In this document: piece after piece, positions 8,587 through 16,681 of the stretch | Numbering within the stretch: position 1 is the first letter of the stretch | Layout of the letters: the number at the start of each line of letters is the position of its first letter | Assembly: GCF_002939385.1 (NCBI RefSeq) | Contig: NZ_MULI01000072.1 | Coordinates: 1-36,349, forward strand | Origin: Streptomyces sp. MH60 | GTDB taxonomy: Bacteria; Actinomycetota; Actinomycetes; Streptomycetales; Streptomycetaceae | Direction: 5' to 3' | Length of the DNA stretch: 36,349 bases | The notes under the pieces: model-generated | What the model saw: the letters and a program-made list of their open reading frames with translations, nothing else | What the model was told of the DNA's origin: nothing | The model's database searches: none | Program-made: the position numbers and the translations under genes

Positions 8587-9987
8587 TCAGCGGGGGCCGA
8601 GGCTCCAGCGGGGTCCCTGCGGGCTGTCCTCGATGGCCAGCCCGGACTGTCCGAGCTGGTCGCGAATGGCGTCGGCGGTGGCCCAGTCCTTCCGCGTCCG
8701 CGCGGCCTCGCGCTGGTCGAGCACGAGCCGTACGAGGCTGTCGACGACGTGCCGCAGGTCCTCGCCCTGCTCCTGCTCGCCCGCCCACCGCGCGTCCAGC
8801 GGGTCCAGGCCGAGGACCCCGAGCATGGCCCGTACCTCGGCGAGCCGGGCGACGGCCGCGTCCTTGTCGTCGGCGGCCAGCGCGCTGTTGCCCTGCCGGA
8901 CGGTGGTGTGCACGATCGCCAGCGCCTGCGGGACGCCCAGGTCGTCGTCCATCGCCTCGGCGAAGGCGGGCGGCACCTCGGCGGCGGGCTCGACGGCGTG
9001 GCCGGCCAGCTCGGTGACGCGCTGCACGAAGCCCTCGATCCGCGCGTACGCCGACTCGGCCTCGCGCAGGGACTCCTCGCTGTACTCGATGGTCGAGCGG
9101 TAGTGCGGGGTGCCCAGGTAGTAGCGCAGCACGACCGGCCGCCACTTCTTCACCATCTCGCTCACGAGCACGCTGTTGCCGAGCGACTTGGACATCTTCT
9201 CGCCGCTCATGGTGACCCAGGCGTTGTGCACCCAGTACCGGGCGAAGGCGTCGCCGAAGCCGCGGGCCTGGGCGATCTCGTTCTCGTGGTGCGGGAAGAT
9301 CAGGTCGATCCCGCCGCCGTGGATGTCGAACTCCTCGCCCAGGTACTTGTGCGCCATGGCGGAGCACTCCAGGTGCCACCCGGGCCGTCCCCGCCCCCAC
9401 GGCGTCTCCCAGCTGGGCTCCCCGGGTTTGGCCGCCTTCCACATGGCGAAGTCGCGCAGGTCCCGCTTGCCGGTCTCGCCGTCCTCGGAGGGCTGGCGCA
9501 GGTCGTCGAGGTCCTGGTTGGACAGCGACAGGTAGCCCGGCAGGGACCGTACGTCGAAGTAGACGTTGCCGTCGGCCTCGTAGGCGTGACCGCGCTCGAT
9601 GAGGCCGCGCATCATCTCGACCATCTCGGTGATGTGGCCCGTGGCGCGCGGCTCGTAGGTGGGCGGCAGGCAGCCGAGGGCGTCGTAGGCGTCGTTGAAC
9701 GCCCGCTCGTTCTCGTAACCGATGGACCACCAGGGGCGGTTCTGCTCGGCCGCCTTCCTGATGATCTTGTCGTCGATGTCGGTGACGTTGCGGACGAACG
9801 TGACGTCATAGCCCCGGTAGGCGAACCAGCGGCGCATGATGTCGAAGTTCAGCCCCGACCGGATGTGCCCGATGTGCGGGGCGGCCTGCACGGTGGCGCC
9901 ACACAGGTAGATCGAGACGCAGCCCGGCGTGAGGGGGGCGAAGTCACGGATCTGCCGGGCGCTGGTGTCGTACAGGCGAATAGTCAC
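8587..9987 (-). CDS. cysS: Cysteinyl-tRNA synthetase
   Basis: GTG at 9987 gives 466 residues, the normal length; longer in-frame extension to 10164 is Pro/Ala-rich and unrelated. Class I features: HIGH (38-41), KMSKS (264-268) and the four zinc ligands Cys29, Cys208, His233 and Glu237, matching the E. coli enzyme. It charges tRNA-Cys with cysteine in the cytoplasm. Streptomyces also carries the related MshC; this protein has the full CysRS anticodon-binding C-terminal region (about 330-466), so it is CysS. On the minus strand TACCCT lies exactly 6 nt before the GTG, pointing to a leaderless mRNA. ispF and ispD lie upstream in the same orientation. Confidence 0.96.
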   Translation of the reverse strand: MTIRLYDTSARQIRDFAPLTPGCVSIYLCGATVQAAPHIGHIRSGLNFDIMRRWFAYRGYDVTFVRNVTDIDDKIIRKAAEQNRPWWSIGYENERAFNDAYDALGCLPPTYEPRATGHITEMVEMMRGLIERGHAYEADGNVYFDVRSLPGYLSLSNQDLDDLRQPSEDGETGKRDLRDFAMWKAAKPGEPSWETPWGRGRPGWHLECSAMAHKYLGEEFDIHGGGIDLIFPHHENEIAQARGFGDAFARYWVHNAWVTMSGEKMSKSLGNSVLVSEMVKKWRPVVLRYYLGTPHYRSTIEYSEESLREAESAYARIEGFVQRVTELAGHAVEPAAEVPPAFAEAMDDDLGVPQALAIVHTTVRQGNSALAADDKDAAVARLAEVRAMLGVLGLDPLDARWAGEQEQGEDLRHVVDSLVRLVLDQREAARTRKDWATADAIRDQLGQSGLAIEDSPQGPRWSLGPR

Positions 9988-9993
9988 GTGTCC

Positions 9994-9999
9994 AGGGTA
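9994..9999 (-). promoter_or_regulatory. -10 TACCCT at leaderless spacing for cysS
   Basis: On the minus strand TACCCT, then 6 nt, then the GTG start. No Shine-Dalgarno sequence is seen. It lies downstream of a repeat-containing gap that separates cysS from ispF. Confidence 0.55.
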
Positions 10000-10098
10000 G
10001 TAGGCGCCGAGCAGTGCCCAGGGCACACGTACCCCGTTGTTGCGGCGACTTCTCGTCCCCGCGAGTCGGGCGGCGAGTGGGCACAGGCCGGGGTTCAA

Positions 10099-10140
10099 GG
10101 GCGGAGCCCCTGGCGGGGCGCGGGGCGGAGCCCCTGGCGG
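10099..10140. repeat. Two copies of an 18-bp GGGCGGAGCCCCTGGCGG repeat
   Basis: Exact copies at 10099-10116 and 10123-10140 (24-nt period), each with an inner GGGC(G)GAGCCCC symmetry. They lie between cysS and ispF. From memory, GGGCGGAGCCCC elements are abundant in Streptomyces intergenic DNA, often after genes; here they may end the ispD-ispF transcript. Confidence 0.7.
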
Positions 10141-10188
10141 CGCGTCCGCCGACGGCACTCTCACACCGCCCCGCCCCGCCCCGCCCGG

Positions 10189-10692
10189 CTAGGGCACCCG
10201 CACGACCAACGCCGTGGCCACCGCCATCAGCCCCTCCCCCCGCCCGGGGAACCCGAGCCCGTCCGTCGTCGCCCCCGACACGGACACCGGCGCCCCCACC
10301 GCCCCGGAGAGCACCGCCTCCGCCTCGTCCCGCCGCTTGCCGATCTTCGGCCGCGCCCCGACCACCTGCACCGCGACGTTCCCGATCCGGAACCCCGCCG
10401 CCCGCACGATCCGCGCCGCCTCCGTCAGCAGCGTCACCCCGGACGCCCCGGACCACTCCGGCCGCCCGGTACCGAAGTGCTGCCCCAGGTCCCCGACCCC
10501 CGCCGCGGAGAACAGCGCGTTGCACGCCGCGTGGGCGACGACGTCCGCGTCGGAGTGCCCGGCCAGCCCGGCCCCCTCGCCCTCCCACTTCAGCCCGGCG
10601 CACCACAGCTCACGCCCGTCCTCGAAGGCGTGGATGTCCGTGCCGATCCCGACCCGCGGCAGCAGCACCTGCGCATCCGTCTCAGAACCCAT
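10189..10692 (-). CDS. ispF: 2-C-methyl-D-erythritol 2,4-cyclodiphosphate synthase
   Basis: 167 residues, ATG 10692 with AGGAGG 7 nt upstream. Metal ligands Asp19, His21 (VGIGTDIHAF) and His54 (in GHSDADVVAHA) are all present, as are the later TTDGLGFPGRGEG region and the typical length. It converts CDP-ME 2-phosphate to MEcPP with release of CMP in the non-mevalonate isoprenoid pathway. The start overlaps the end of ispD by 11 nt, so translation is probably coupled. Confidence 0.96.
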   Translation of the reverse strand: MGSETDAQVLLPRVGIGTDIHAFEDGRELWCAGLKWEGEGAGLAGHSDADVVAHAACNALFSAAGVGDLGQHFGTGRPEWSGASGVTLLTEAARIVRAAGFRIGNVAVQVVGARPKIGKRRDEAEAVLSGAVGAPVSVSGATTDGLGFPGRGEGLMAVATALVVRVP

Positions 10693-11458
10693 CGTTCAGC
10701 CTCCTGCGTGCCAGCACCGCCTCGGCGAGCACCAGGTCGAGCGGGCGCGTCACCTTGAACGCCTCCTCGTGCCCCGGCACCACCACCACCGCGAGCCCGA
10801 GCTGCTCGACCATGCTCGCGTCGTCGGTGACGTCGTCGGTCACCGTCCCGTGGGCCCGCACCAGCGTCGCCCGGTCGAATCCCTGCGGGGTCTGCACCGC
10901 GCGCAGCCGCGCCCGCTCCGGCGTCGCCACCACGGGCTCCGGCTCGCCCGGCACCGCGGCGGGCTCGACCTGCTTGACGGTGTCGGCGAGCGGCACCGCC
11001 GGCACCACGGCGGGCGCGCCCTCCCGTACGGCGTCGATCACCGCGTCCACCGTGTCCACCGGCACCAGCGGCCGGGCGGCGTCGTGCACCAGGACGATGT
11101 CGTACTCGGGCGGCAGCGCGTCCAGGCCGAGCCGTACGGACTCCTGCCGCGTCTCGCCGCCGGGCACCACGAGGAAGTCCGTCCTCTCGGGCAGCGCGTG
11201 CGCGTCCAGGAGGCTCTTGACCTCACCGGCGCCGTCGGGCGGGGCGACGACCACCACGAGGGAGACCCCGCGGGAGGCGGCCATCGCCCGGACCGCGTGG
11301 ATGAGCATGGGCGTGCCGCCCAGCGCGCGCAGGGCCTTGGGGGCGCCCGGGCCGAGCCGTACGCCCCGGCCCGCGGCCGGAATCACGGCGGCGGTCCTGG
11401 GGTGCGGACGGTCCGCGGCAGGCGTCTCGACGGGTGAGGGACGCGATTCGTCAGACAT
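10682..11458 (-). CDS. ispD: 2-C-methyl-D-erythritol 4-phosphate cytidylyltransferase
   Basis: 258 residues, ATG 11458 with AGGAA 5 nt before it. An N-terminal extension of about 22 residues precedes the nucleotide-binding motif IPAAGRGVRLG (26-36, Arg34) and Lys41; VHDAARPLV and TPQGF motifs follow. It transfers CMP from CTP to MEP, giving CDP-ME, and its product feeds the next steps of the MEP pathway. It overlaps ispF by 11 nt and is transcribed from the 305-bp gap after carD. Confidence 0.95.
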   Translation of the reverse strand: MSDESRPSPVETPAADRPHPRTAAVIPAAGRGVRLGPGAPKALRALGGTPMLIHAVRAMAASRGVSLVVVVAPPDGAGEVKSLLDAHALPERTDFLVVPGGETRQESVRLGLDALPPEYDIVLVHDAARPLVPVDTVDAVIDAVREGAPAVVPAVPLADTVKQVEPAAVPGEPEPVVATPERARLRAVQTPQGFDRATLVRAHGTVTDDVTDDASMVEQLGLAVVVVPGHEEAFKVTRPLDLVLAEAVLARRRLNDGF

Positions 11459-11763
11459 CGGTTCCTGTCAGGTTTGTGTGCTCGACCTAGTTGGGTATGG
11501 CCTCACCGTGCCGGGCGCGATGCCTTGACCGGACCCTTCCGTGACCCTGGTCGAGCCAGCAGCCCGGGCCCGGCACGCCAGGACCCGGGGAAACCTCCCG
11601 GGATGAGCGTACGAGGATCACCGGCATCCGGACGTCAGGATGCCGGAAACCGTGTGCGGGTACGAACATGCCGCAGCGCCCGGCGACAGCAAGGATGTCA
11701 TCGGGCACCGCGGCATTTCAGTGCGCTGAACCGAGTGGCTGACGGTCTGCGCCTCGCCTCAGG
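11459..11763. other. 305-bp gap between carD and ispD
   Basis: No convincing gene. It contains a perfect 9-bp hairpin CCGGCATCC/GGATGCCGG (11621-11629 with 11638-11646), the best candidate for the carD terminator, plus a CCCGGG inverted pair (11584-11589, 11597-11602). The ispD promoter should lie near 11480-11520 on the minus strand, but I cannot choose a clear -10. Confidence 0.5.
11621..11646. terminator. Possible carD terminator hairpin
   Basis: Perfect 9-bp stem with an 8-nt loop, about 120 nt past the carD stop on the minus strand. Confidence 0.45.
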
Positions 11764-12246
11764 TCAGGAGGCGAGCACCTCGTCGAGCAGGGCCTCCGCC
11801 TTGTCCTCGTTGGTGTTCTCCGCAAGAGCCAGCTCGCTCACCAGGATCTGGCGGGCCTTGGCGAGCATGCGCTTCTCACCTGCGGAGAGTCCGCGCTCGC
11901 GCTCACGGCGCCACAGATCGCGTACGACTTCCGCGACCTTGATGACGTCGCCGGAGGCGAGCTTCTCCAGGTTTGCCTTGTAACGACGCGACCAGTTCGT
12001 GGGCTCCTCGGCGTACGGCGCGCGCAGTACCTCGAAGACCCGGTCCAGCCCGTCCTGACCGACCACATCACGCACGCCGACGAACTCCGCATTGTCCGCT
12101 GGCACACGTACCGTCAGGTCGCCCTGGGCGACCTTCAGCACCAAGTAGGTCTTGTCCACGCCTTTGATCTGGCGAGTTTCGATAGCCTCGATCAGCGCGG
12201 CCCCGTGATGGGGATAGACCACGGTGTCGCCAACCTTGAACGTCAT
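11764..12246 (-). CDS. carD: CarD/CdnL-type RNA polymerase-binding transcription regulator
   Basis: 160 residues, as in other Streptomyces CdnL. The N-terminal Tudor-like RNA polymerase interaction domain begins FKVGDTVVYPHHGAALIEAI (3-22). The helical C-terminal DNA-interaction domain contains NWSRRYKANLEKL with the Trp that contacts the upstream edge of the transcription bubble, and RERERGLSAGEKRMLAKA. Known role: binds RNA polymerase beta and stabilises open complexes at SigA/HrdB promoters, affecting rRNA and housekeeping transcription. Its own promoter is recognisable at 12275-12303. A GGAAGGGG ribosome site sits 11-18 nt before the ATG. Confidence 0.95.
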   Translation of the reverse strand: MTFKVGDTVVYPHHGAALIEAIETRQIKGVDKTYLVLKVAQGDLTVRVPADNAEFVGVRDVVGQDGLDRVFEVLRAPYAEEPTNWSRRYKANLEKLASGDVIKVAEVVRDLWRRERERGLSAGEKRMLAKARQILVSELALAENTNEDKAEALLDEVLAS

Positions 12247-12274
12247 GTGACAGGTACCCCTTCCGTGGCTATCC

Positions 12275-12303
12275 AGGGTAACACGGAAACGGCGTCTTCT
12301 GAA
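12275..12303 (-). promoter_or_regulatory. carD promoter
   Basis: On the minus strand TTCAGA (12298-12303), 17-nt spacer, TACCCT (12275-12280). Transcription would start near 12268, leaving a short leader of about 22 nt containing GGAAGGGG. Confidence 0.6.
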
Positions 12304-12543
12304 TGGCGTTTTCGCAGGTCAGGGCATATCTCGGGGCTTGACAACAGCGACAGGAACGTGCTGCGCCGGGCCGCCGGAAGAAAGTATTCGCAGGTCGGAG
12401 CGGCTCTCCAGGCCGGGCGAAACACGCACGTCACACACATCCGGAGCCCTCGCCACCTGCCCGAAGATCCCGATATGTCCGGTTCCATGCGTGCGACTTC
12501 CGCTACTCCGTTCGGTGGCCGCGTCGGGGTTCCGGTCGAATCC

Positions 12544-12590
12544 GGAATTGATCACGAGGCACCCCGGCCGGCCCGCCGGTGATCAATTCC
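12544..12590. repeat. 12-bp perfect inverted repeat GGAATTGATCAC, 23-nt spacer
   Basis: GGAATTGATCAC (12544-12555) and its exact reverse complement (12579-12590). AT-rich arms in GC-rich DNA suggest an operator pair or a hairpin, about 300 bp upstream of both flanking genes. Confidence 0.7.
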
Positions 12591-12913
12591 CGGCCGCCCC
12601 GCGCATTCCTTCACGGAAATTTCGCCAGCCGATCCACGACCTGTATGGCGGAGGGCTTCATAGCTGAATGTCGGACGAGTACGAGCCGCTAAACGACCCT
12701 GCGGAACACCACGGACCGGCGCCCGGACCCCGCCGGGACGGCACTCGCACCGCGCCCGGGGCCTACCGCCTGCCGAGCGAAGCGGGAGGTCTTCGGGGAG
12801 GGTCGGGTGCGGCGGCCCGAGAACGGCTCGGTAGCCTAAGGCCGCTGACAGCCACTTAGGGCGGCTTTATCCGTTGCCGCCACCCCGCTCGAGTCCAAGG
12901 AGTTGCCGCCGCC

Positions 12914-13651
12914 GTGAGCAGCAGCCTTCGACGCGGTGCCCTCGCCGCCGCCGCCATCGCGTTCTCGATCGCCTCGCTCGCCGCGTGCGGCGCCGGTCAC
13001 AACGCCCAGACGCTGGAGATCAAGCCGGACAACGCCGCGACGTCCGTGGGCCACATCAAGGTCCAGAACGCGGTCGTCATCACCCAGCCCGACCTGCAGT
13101 CGACCGGCCCGGCCGTGGTCTCCGCCACCCTGTTCAACGGCGGCGACAAGGACCAGACCCTCGAGTCCATCACCGTGGCCGGCACCGAGAAGTCCGCCGA
13201 GCTGAAGCCCGCCAAGGGTCAGAAGGGCTCCCTGACCGTCCCGGCCGGCGGCCGCCTGATCCTCGGCGGCAAGGACAACGCCGCCGCCGTCCTGCCCAGC
13301 AGCCGCGAGGCGGTCCGGGACGGCAACGCGCAGAAGATCACCTTCAACTTCAGCGAGACCGGCGCCGTGAGCCTGCGCGCGTTCGTCGTCCCCGCCGAGA
13401 GCTACTTCTCCGACTGGGGCCCGAGCGAGACCCCGGCGGCCCCGGGCGCCTCCGCGCAGCCCTCCGGGGAAGCCTCCGCGCAGACCTCGGGCGAGCCGGC
13501 CGACGGGGAGTCCTCGGGCGCCCCGGCGGACGGCGGGACGGCCGGGACGGGCGGGTCCACCGGCGAGCCCTCCGGCGAGGCGAACGGGACCGGAACGGAG
13601 ACCGACGGCACCGCCCAGGAGTCCGGCACCGGCACCGAAGCCGGCCACTGA
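12914..13651 (+). CDS. Secreted lipoprotein of unknown function
   Basis: 245 residues from GTG 12914, AAGGAG at 12897-12902. Lipobox LAAC with Cys25. The middle (about 30-165) is a beta-rich domain with alternating hydrophobics (VGHIKVQNAVVITQ, AVVSATLFNGGD, LTVPAGGRLILGG), reminiscent of the PCuAC/DUF461-like beta-sandwich, but without clear Met/His copper ligands. Residues 170-245 are a Gly/Ser/Glu/Thr low-complexity tail. It lies convergent with phoP across a strong terminator. Function unknown. Confidence 0.82.
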   Translation: MSSSLRRGALAAAAIAFSIASLAACGAGHNAQTLEIKPDNAATSVGHIKVQNAVVITQPDLQSTGPAVVSATLFNGGDKDQTLESITVAGTEKSAELKPAKGQKGSLTVPAGGRLILGGKDNAAAVLPSSREAVRDGNAQKITFNFSETGAVSLRAFVVPAESYFSDWGPSETPAAPGASAQPSGEASAQTSGEPADGESSGAPADGGTAGTGGSTGEPSGEANGTGTETDGTAQESGTGTEAGH

Positions 13652-13679
13652 GCACCGTACGGACGCACCGGCGTACGAC

Positions 13680-13716
13680 CGAAGGGCGGGACCTCTCCGT
13701 GAGGTCCCGCCCTTCG
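13680..13716. terminator. Bidirectional terminator between lipoprotein gene and phoP
   Basis: 16-bp perfect stem (13680-13695 with 13701-13716), 5-nt loop, between convergent genes. Confidence 0.88.
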
Positions 13717-13760
13717 CCGTGTCCGGCGGACCGGCCCGGCCACCCGGCCGGCGGGCCGGC

Positions 13761-14441
13761 CTACGGCTCGAACTTGTAGCCCAGTCCGCGCACCGTCACC
13801 AGGTACCGCGGCGCGCCCGGGTCGGGCTCGATCTTGGCGCGCAGCCGCTTGACGTGGACGTCGAGGGTCTTGGTGTCACCGACGTAGTCGGCGCCCCACA
13901 CCCGGTCGATCAGCTGCATGCGGGTCAGCACGCGGCCGGCGTTGCGCAGCAGCATCTCCAGCAGGTCGAACTCCTTCAGCGGCAGGTCGACCTTGGTGCC
14001 GCCGACGGTCACCACGTGCCGGTCCACGTCCATGCGGACGGGCCCGGCCTCCAGGGCGGCGGGGGCGACCTCCTCCGGCTCGCCGCGCCGGCGCAGTACG
14101 GCACGGATGCGGGCGACCAGCTCGCGGGAGGAGAAGGGCTTGGTGACGTAGTCGTCGGCCCCTATCTCCAGGCCCACGACCTTGTCGATCTCGCTGTCCT
14201 TGGCGGTCACCATGATCACGGGAACGTTCGAGCGGCCGCGCAGCTGGCGGCAGACCTCGGTGCCCGGCAGGCCGGGCAGCATCAGGTCGAGGAGCACGAG
14301 GTCGGCGCCGTTGCGCTCGAACTCGTCGAGTCCGTCGGGGCCGGTGGTCGCGATGGCGACCTCGAAGCCCTCCTTGCGGAGCATGTACGACAGGGCGTCG
14401 GAGAAGGACTCCTCGTCCTCGACGACGAGCACACGGGTCAC
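13761..14441 (-). CDS. phoP: Phosphate response regulator PhoP (OmpR family)
   Basis: 226 residues from GTG 14441, preceded by GGAGG. Receiver domain 1-118: acidic pair Glu8/Asp9, phospho-acceptor Asp52 (LVLLDLMLPG), Thr79, Lys101 (YVTKPFS). Winged-helix DNA-binding domain about 130-226 with DLPLKEFDLLEMLLRNAGRVLTR and the final GLGYKFEP. The start overlaps the phoR stop as GTGA (4 nt), so translation is coupled. Known role: activates phosphate-scavenging genes (pst, pho) and represses antibiotic and nitrogen genes under phosphate starvation by binding 11-nt PHO box repeats. Confidence 0.95.
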   Translation of the reverse strand: MTRVLVVEDEESFSDALSYMLRKEGFEVAIATTGPDGLDEFERNGADLVLLDLMLPGLPGTEVCRQLRGRSNVPVIMVTAKDSEIDKVVGLEIGADDYVTKPFSSRELVARIRAVLRRRGEPEEVAPAALEAGPVRMDVDRHVVTVGGTKVDLPLKEFDLLEMLLRNAGRVLTRMQLIDRVWGADYVGDTKTLDVHVKRLRAKIEPDPGAPRYLVTVRGLGYKFEP

Positions 14442-15718
14442 GGAAGGACCTCCGGGGCGGGAAACGTTTCGTACGGGGATGTTTGGGGGGAGTGGGGGGT
14501 TGCGGACGACCGCTCGGTCTCGTCGCTGAGCCCGGCGCGGTCGGACCCCCGCTGCGCGCGGTCGCGGGCCAGGCCCGCCTCCGGCAGTCGCAGGGTGAAG
14601 GTGGAGCCCTGGCCTTCGGCGCTCCACACCGTGACCTCCCCGCCGTGCGAGGCGACCACGTGCTTGACGATCGCGAGACCCAGACCGGTGCCTCCGGTGG
14701 CCCGTGAGCGGGCCGGATCGACGCGGTAGAAGCGCTCGAAGACGCGCTCCTTGTCCTTCTCCGAGATGCCGATGCCCTGGTCGGTCACGGCGATCTCGAT
14801 CAGGTCGCCGCCGGGGGCGGCGACACGGCGGGCGGCTATGCCGACGCGGGTGCGGGCCGGCGAGTAGTTGACGGCGTTCTCCACGAGGTTGCCGAGGGCG
14901 GCGGCGAGCTGGCCGCGGTTGCCGCGTACGTGCAGATCCGCCGTTCCTCCGGCGGCCATGGTGATCTGCTTGGTGCCGGCCGCGTGCCGGCAGCGGTCGA
15001 TGGCCTCGGCGACCAGCTCGTCCACCCGGACGGGCTCGGCGTCGTCGAGGGGGTCGTCGTTCTGGACCCGGGAGAGGTCGATGAGCTCCTGCACGAGGTT
15101 GGTGAGCCGGGTCGCCTCGATCTGCATCCGCCCGGCGAACCGCTCCACGGCCTCCGGGTCGTCCGCCGCGTCCATCACGGCCTCGGACAGCAGCGAGAGC
15201 GCCCCCACCGGCGTCTTCAGCTCGTGGCTCACATTGGCGACGAAGTCGCGCCGTACGGCCTCGATGCGGCGGGCCTCGGTGAGGTCCTCGACCAGCAGCA
15301 GCACCAGCCGCGACCCGAGGGGCGCGACGCGTGCGGAGACGGCGAGGGCCTCCCCCCGCCCGTTCCCGCGCCGGGGCAGGTCCAGCTCGACCTGCCGTAT
15401 CTCGCCGTCCCGCCGGGTGTCCCTGGCCATCTGCAGCATCGGCTCGACGGCGAGCTTGCCGCCCCGGACCAGGCCGAGGGCGTACGCCGCCGAGCTGGCC
15501 TTCACCACCGCGTCGGCCTCGTCGAGGACGACCGCGGAGGAGCGCAGTACGGACAGGACGGTGTCTACACCGGGCGGCAGCACGGGGTCCGTGTGGAGCG
15601 AGGTGCGGGTGGGGCGCTTCTGCTCCCGCTCGCTCCAGCGGAACGCCAGCACGGCGATGACGCCGGTGAGTACTCCGGCGATCGCTGCCGCTGCGGCGAC
15701 CGCCGCGTTCACGTCCAT
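14438..15718 (-). CDS. phoR: Phosphate sensor histidine kinase PhoR
   Basis: 426 residues from ATG 15718. One N-terminal membrane segment (about 5-26), a PAS-like region (50-150), DHp domain with His165 in FVANVSHELKTP, N box GNLVENAVNYS, G1 DQGIGIS and G2 GTGLGLAIVK. The C-terminal tail beyond about 395 is disordered. It lacks a periplasmic sensor loop, as in other SenX3/PhoR-type actinobacterial kinases, which sense through the Pst/PhoU complex. GGAG sits only 2 nt before the ATG; a GTG two codons later (15712) has better spacing and may be the true start. Divergent from phoU across a PHO box. Confidence 0.94.
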   Translation of the reverse strand: MDVNAAVAAAAAIAGVLTGVIAVLAFRWSEREQKRPTRTSLHTDPVLPPGVDTVLSVLRSSAVVLDEADAVVKASSAAYALGLVRGGKLAVEPMLQMARDTRRDGEIRQVELDLPRRGNGRGEALAVSARVAPLGSRLVLLLVEDLTEARRIEAVRRDFVANVSHELKTPVGALSLLSEAVMDAADDPEAVERFAGRMQIEATRLTNLVQELIDLSRVQNDDPLDDAEPVRVDELVAEAIDRCRHAAGTKQITMAAGGTADLHVRGNRGQLAAALGNLVENAVNYSPARTRVGIAARRVAAPGGDLIEIAVTDQGIGISEKDKERVFERFYRVDPARSRATGGTGLGLAIVKHVVASHGGEVTVWSAEGQGSTFTLRLPEAGLARDRAQRGSDRAGLSDETERSSATPHSPQTSPYETFPAPEVLP

Positions 15719-15791
15719 GGCTCCAGGTTAGGCACGGCGAACCGTCCTGCCCCAGCCATCGGGGTGCGACCTCGAACACTCGTCGCCCAGA

Positions 15792-15824
15792 GTTCACCTT
15801 GGAGCCAGGGACGGTTCATTTGGG
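15792..15824 (+). promoter_or_regulatory. PHO box (PhoP operator) between phoR and phoU
   Basis: Three 11-nt units: GTTCACCTTGG (15792), a degenerate AGCCAGGGACG (15803) and GTTCATTTGGG (15814). The 22-nt spacing of the GTTCA cores keeps the 11-nt period of Streptomyces PhoP direct-repeat units. PhoP autoregulation of phoRP and phoU from this gap is established in S. coelicolor. Confidence 0.8.
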
Positions 15825-15930
15825 GTGCCGGAAACGGACGCGTACAGGCCGGAACGTGTAAGCGTGGGGCACAGCGGGGGCGCGAGCCGGTCTGCGAGCC
15901 CCCGAACAACACGTACGAGAGGGAATCCTG

Positions 15931-16620
15931 ATGCGGGACGCGTACCACGAGGAACTTGATTCGATCGGTGACGGTCTGGTGGAGATGGCCCGGCTGGTCG
16001 GGTCGGCCATCGGACGCGCCACGACCGCGATCCTCGACTCCGACCTGAAGCTGGCGGAGGCCGTCATCGAGGCGGACCAGAAGGTCGACGCCCTCCAGCA
16101 CGAGCTGGAGGCCCGGGCGATAACCCTGCTGGCCCGGCAGCAGCCGGTGGCGACGGACCTGCGCATCGTCGTCACGTCGCTGCGGATGTCGGCCGATCTG
16201 GAGCGTTCGGGCGACCTGGCCCAGCACGTGGCCAAGCTGGCCCGGCTGCGCTATCCGGAGCGCGCGGTGCCGCACGACCTGCACGCCACCATCCTGGAGA
16301 TGGGCCAGCTCGCGCAGCGCCTGATGGCGAAGGCGGCCGAGGTGATCATCACCAAGGACGTCGACCTGGCCCTCCAGCTGGAGCAGGACGACGACGCGAT
16401 GGACCTCCTGCACCGCACCCTCTTCCAGCACCTGATGGACGACCGCTGGAAGCACGGCATCGAGACGGCGGTCGACGTCACCCTCCTGGGCCGCTACTAC
16501 GAGCGCTACGCCGACCACGCGGTCGCGGTCGCCAAGCGGGTGGTCTACCTGGTCACCGGCGAGCACGCGGACGACCTCCAGTCGGACATCCAGCCGGCGA
16601 CACAGGTCGAGGGGGCCTGA
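15931..16620 (+). CDS. phoU: Phosphate transport system regulator PhoU
   Basis: 229 residues, ATG 15931 with GAGGGA upstream. Two three-helix repeats, each with the metal-binding E-R-x-x-D motif: ERSGD (91-95) and ERYAD (191-195). Known role: couples the state of the PstSCAB phosphate transporter to PhoR, keeping it off when phosphate is plentiful. pst genes are not in this window. The last codons and stop run into an octamer repeat (16613-16669) and then a hairpin. Confidence 0.95.
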   Translation: MRDAYHEELDSIGDGLVEMARLVGSAIGRATTAILDSDLKLAEAVIEADQKVDALQHELEARAITLLARQQPVATDLRIVVTSLRMSADLERSGDLAQHVAKLARLRYPERAVPHDLHATILEMGQLAQRLMAKAAEVIITKDVDLALQLEQDDDAMDLLHRTLFQHLMDDRWKHGIETAVDVTLLGRYYERYADHAVAVAKRVVYLVTGEHADDLQSDIQPATQVEGA

Positions 16621-16669
16621 GGGCCTGAGGGTCCGAGGGGCCTGAGGGCCTGAGGGCCTGAGGGCCTGC
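16613..16669 (+). repeat. Seven tandem copies of an octamer (GGGCCTGA) across the phoU stop
   Basis: Copies at 16613, 16621, 16629 (GGGTCCGA), 16637 (with one extra G), 16646, 16654 and 16662 (GGGCCTGC). The first copy contains the phoU TGA, so changes in copy number leave PhoU unchanged. Confidence 0.85.
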
Positions 16670-16681
16670 GGCCCGCGCGCG

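Larger units (their letters stand above)
12247..12913. other. 667-bp divergent intergenic region between carD and a lipoprotein gene
   Basis: It holds the carD promoter (12275-12303, minus), a 12-bp inverted repeat around TGATCA (12544-12590), a TAGCCT hexamer at 12831-12836 that may be the -10 for the lipoprotein gene at 12914, and AAGGAG at 12897. An open frame at 12668-12859 starts with a plausible MSDEYEPLND but loses codon bias after about 36 codons; I do not call it. Confidence 0.6.

Noticed and set aside
12668..12859. 63-codon open frame starting MSDEYEPLND
   Set aside because: Codon bias fades after about 36 codons, no ribosome site precedes it, and its end runs into the putative promoter of the lipoprotein gene. 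It may deserve a transcript check but is not supported.
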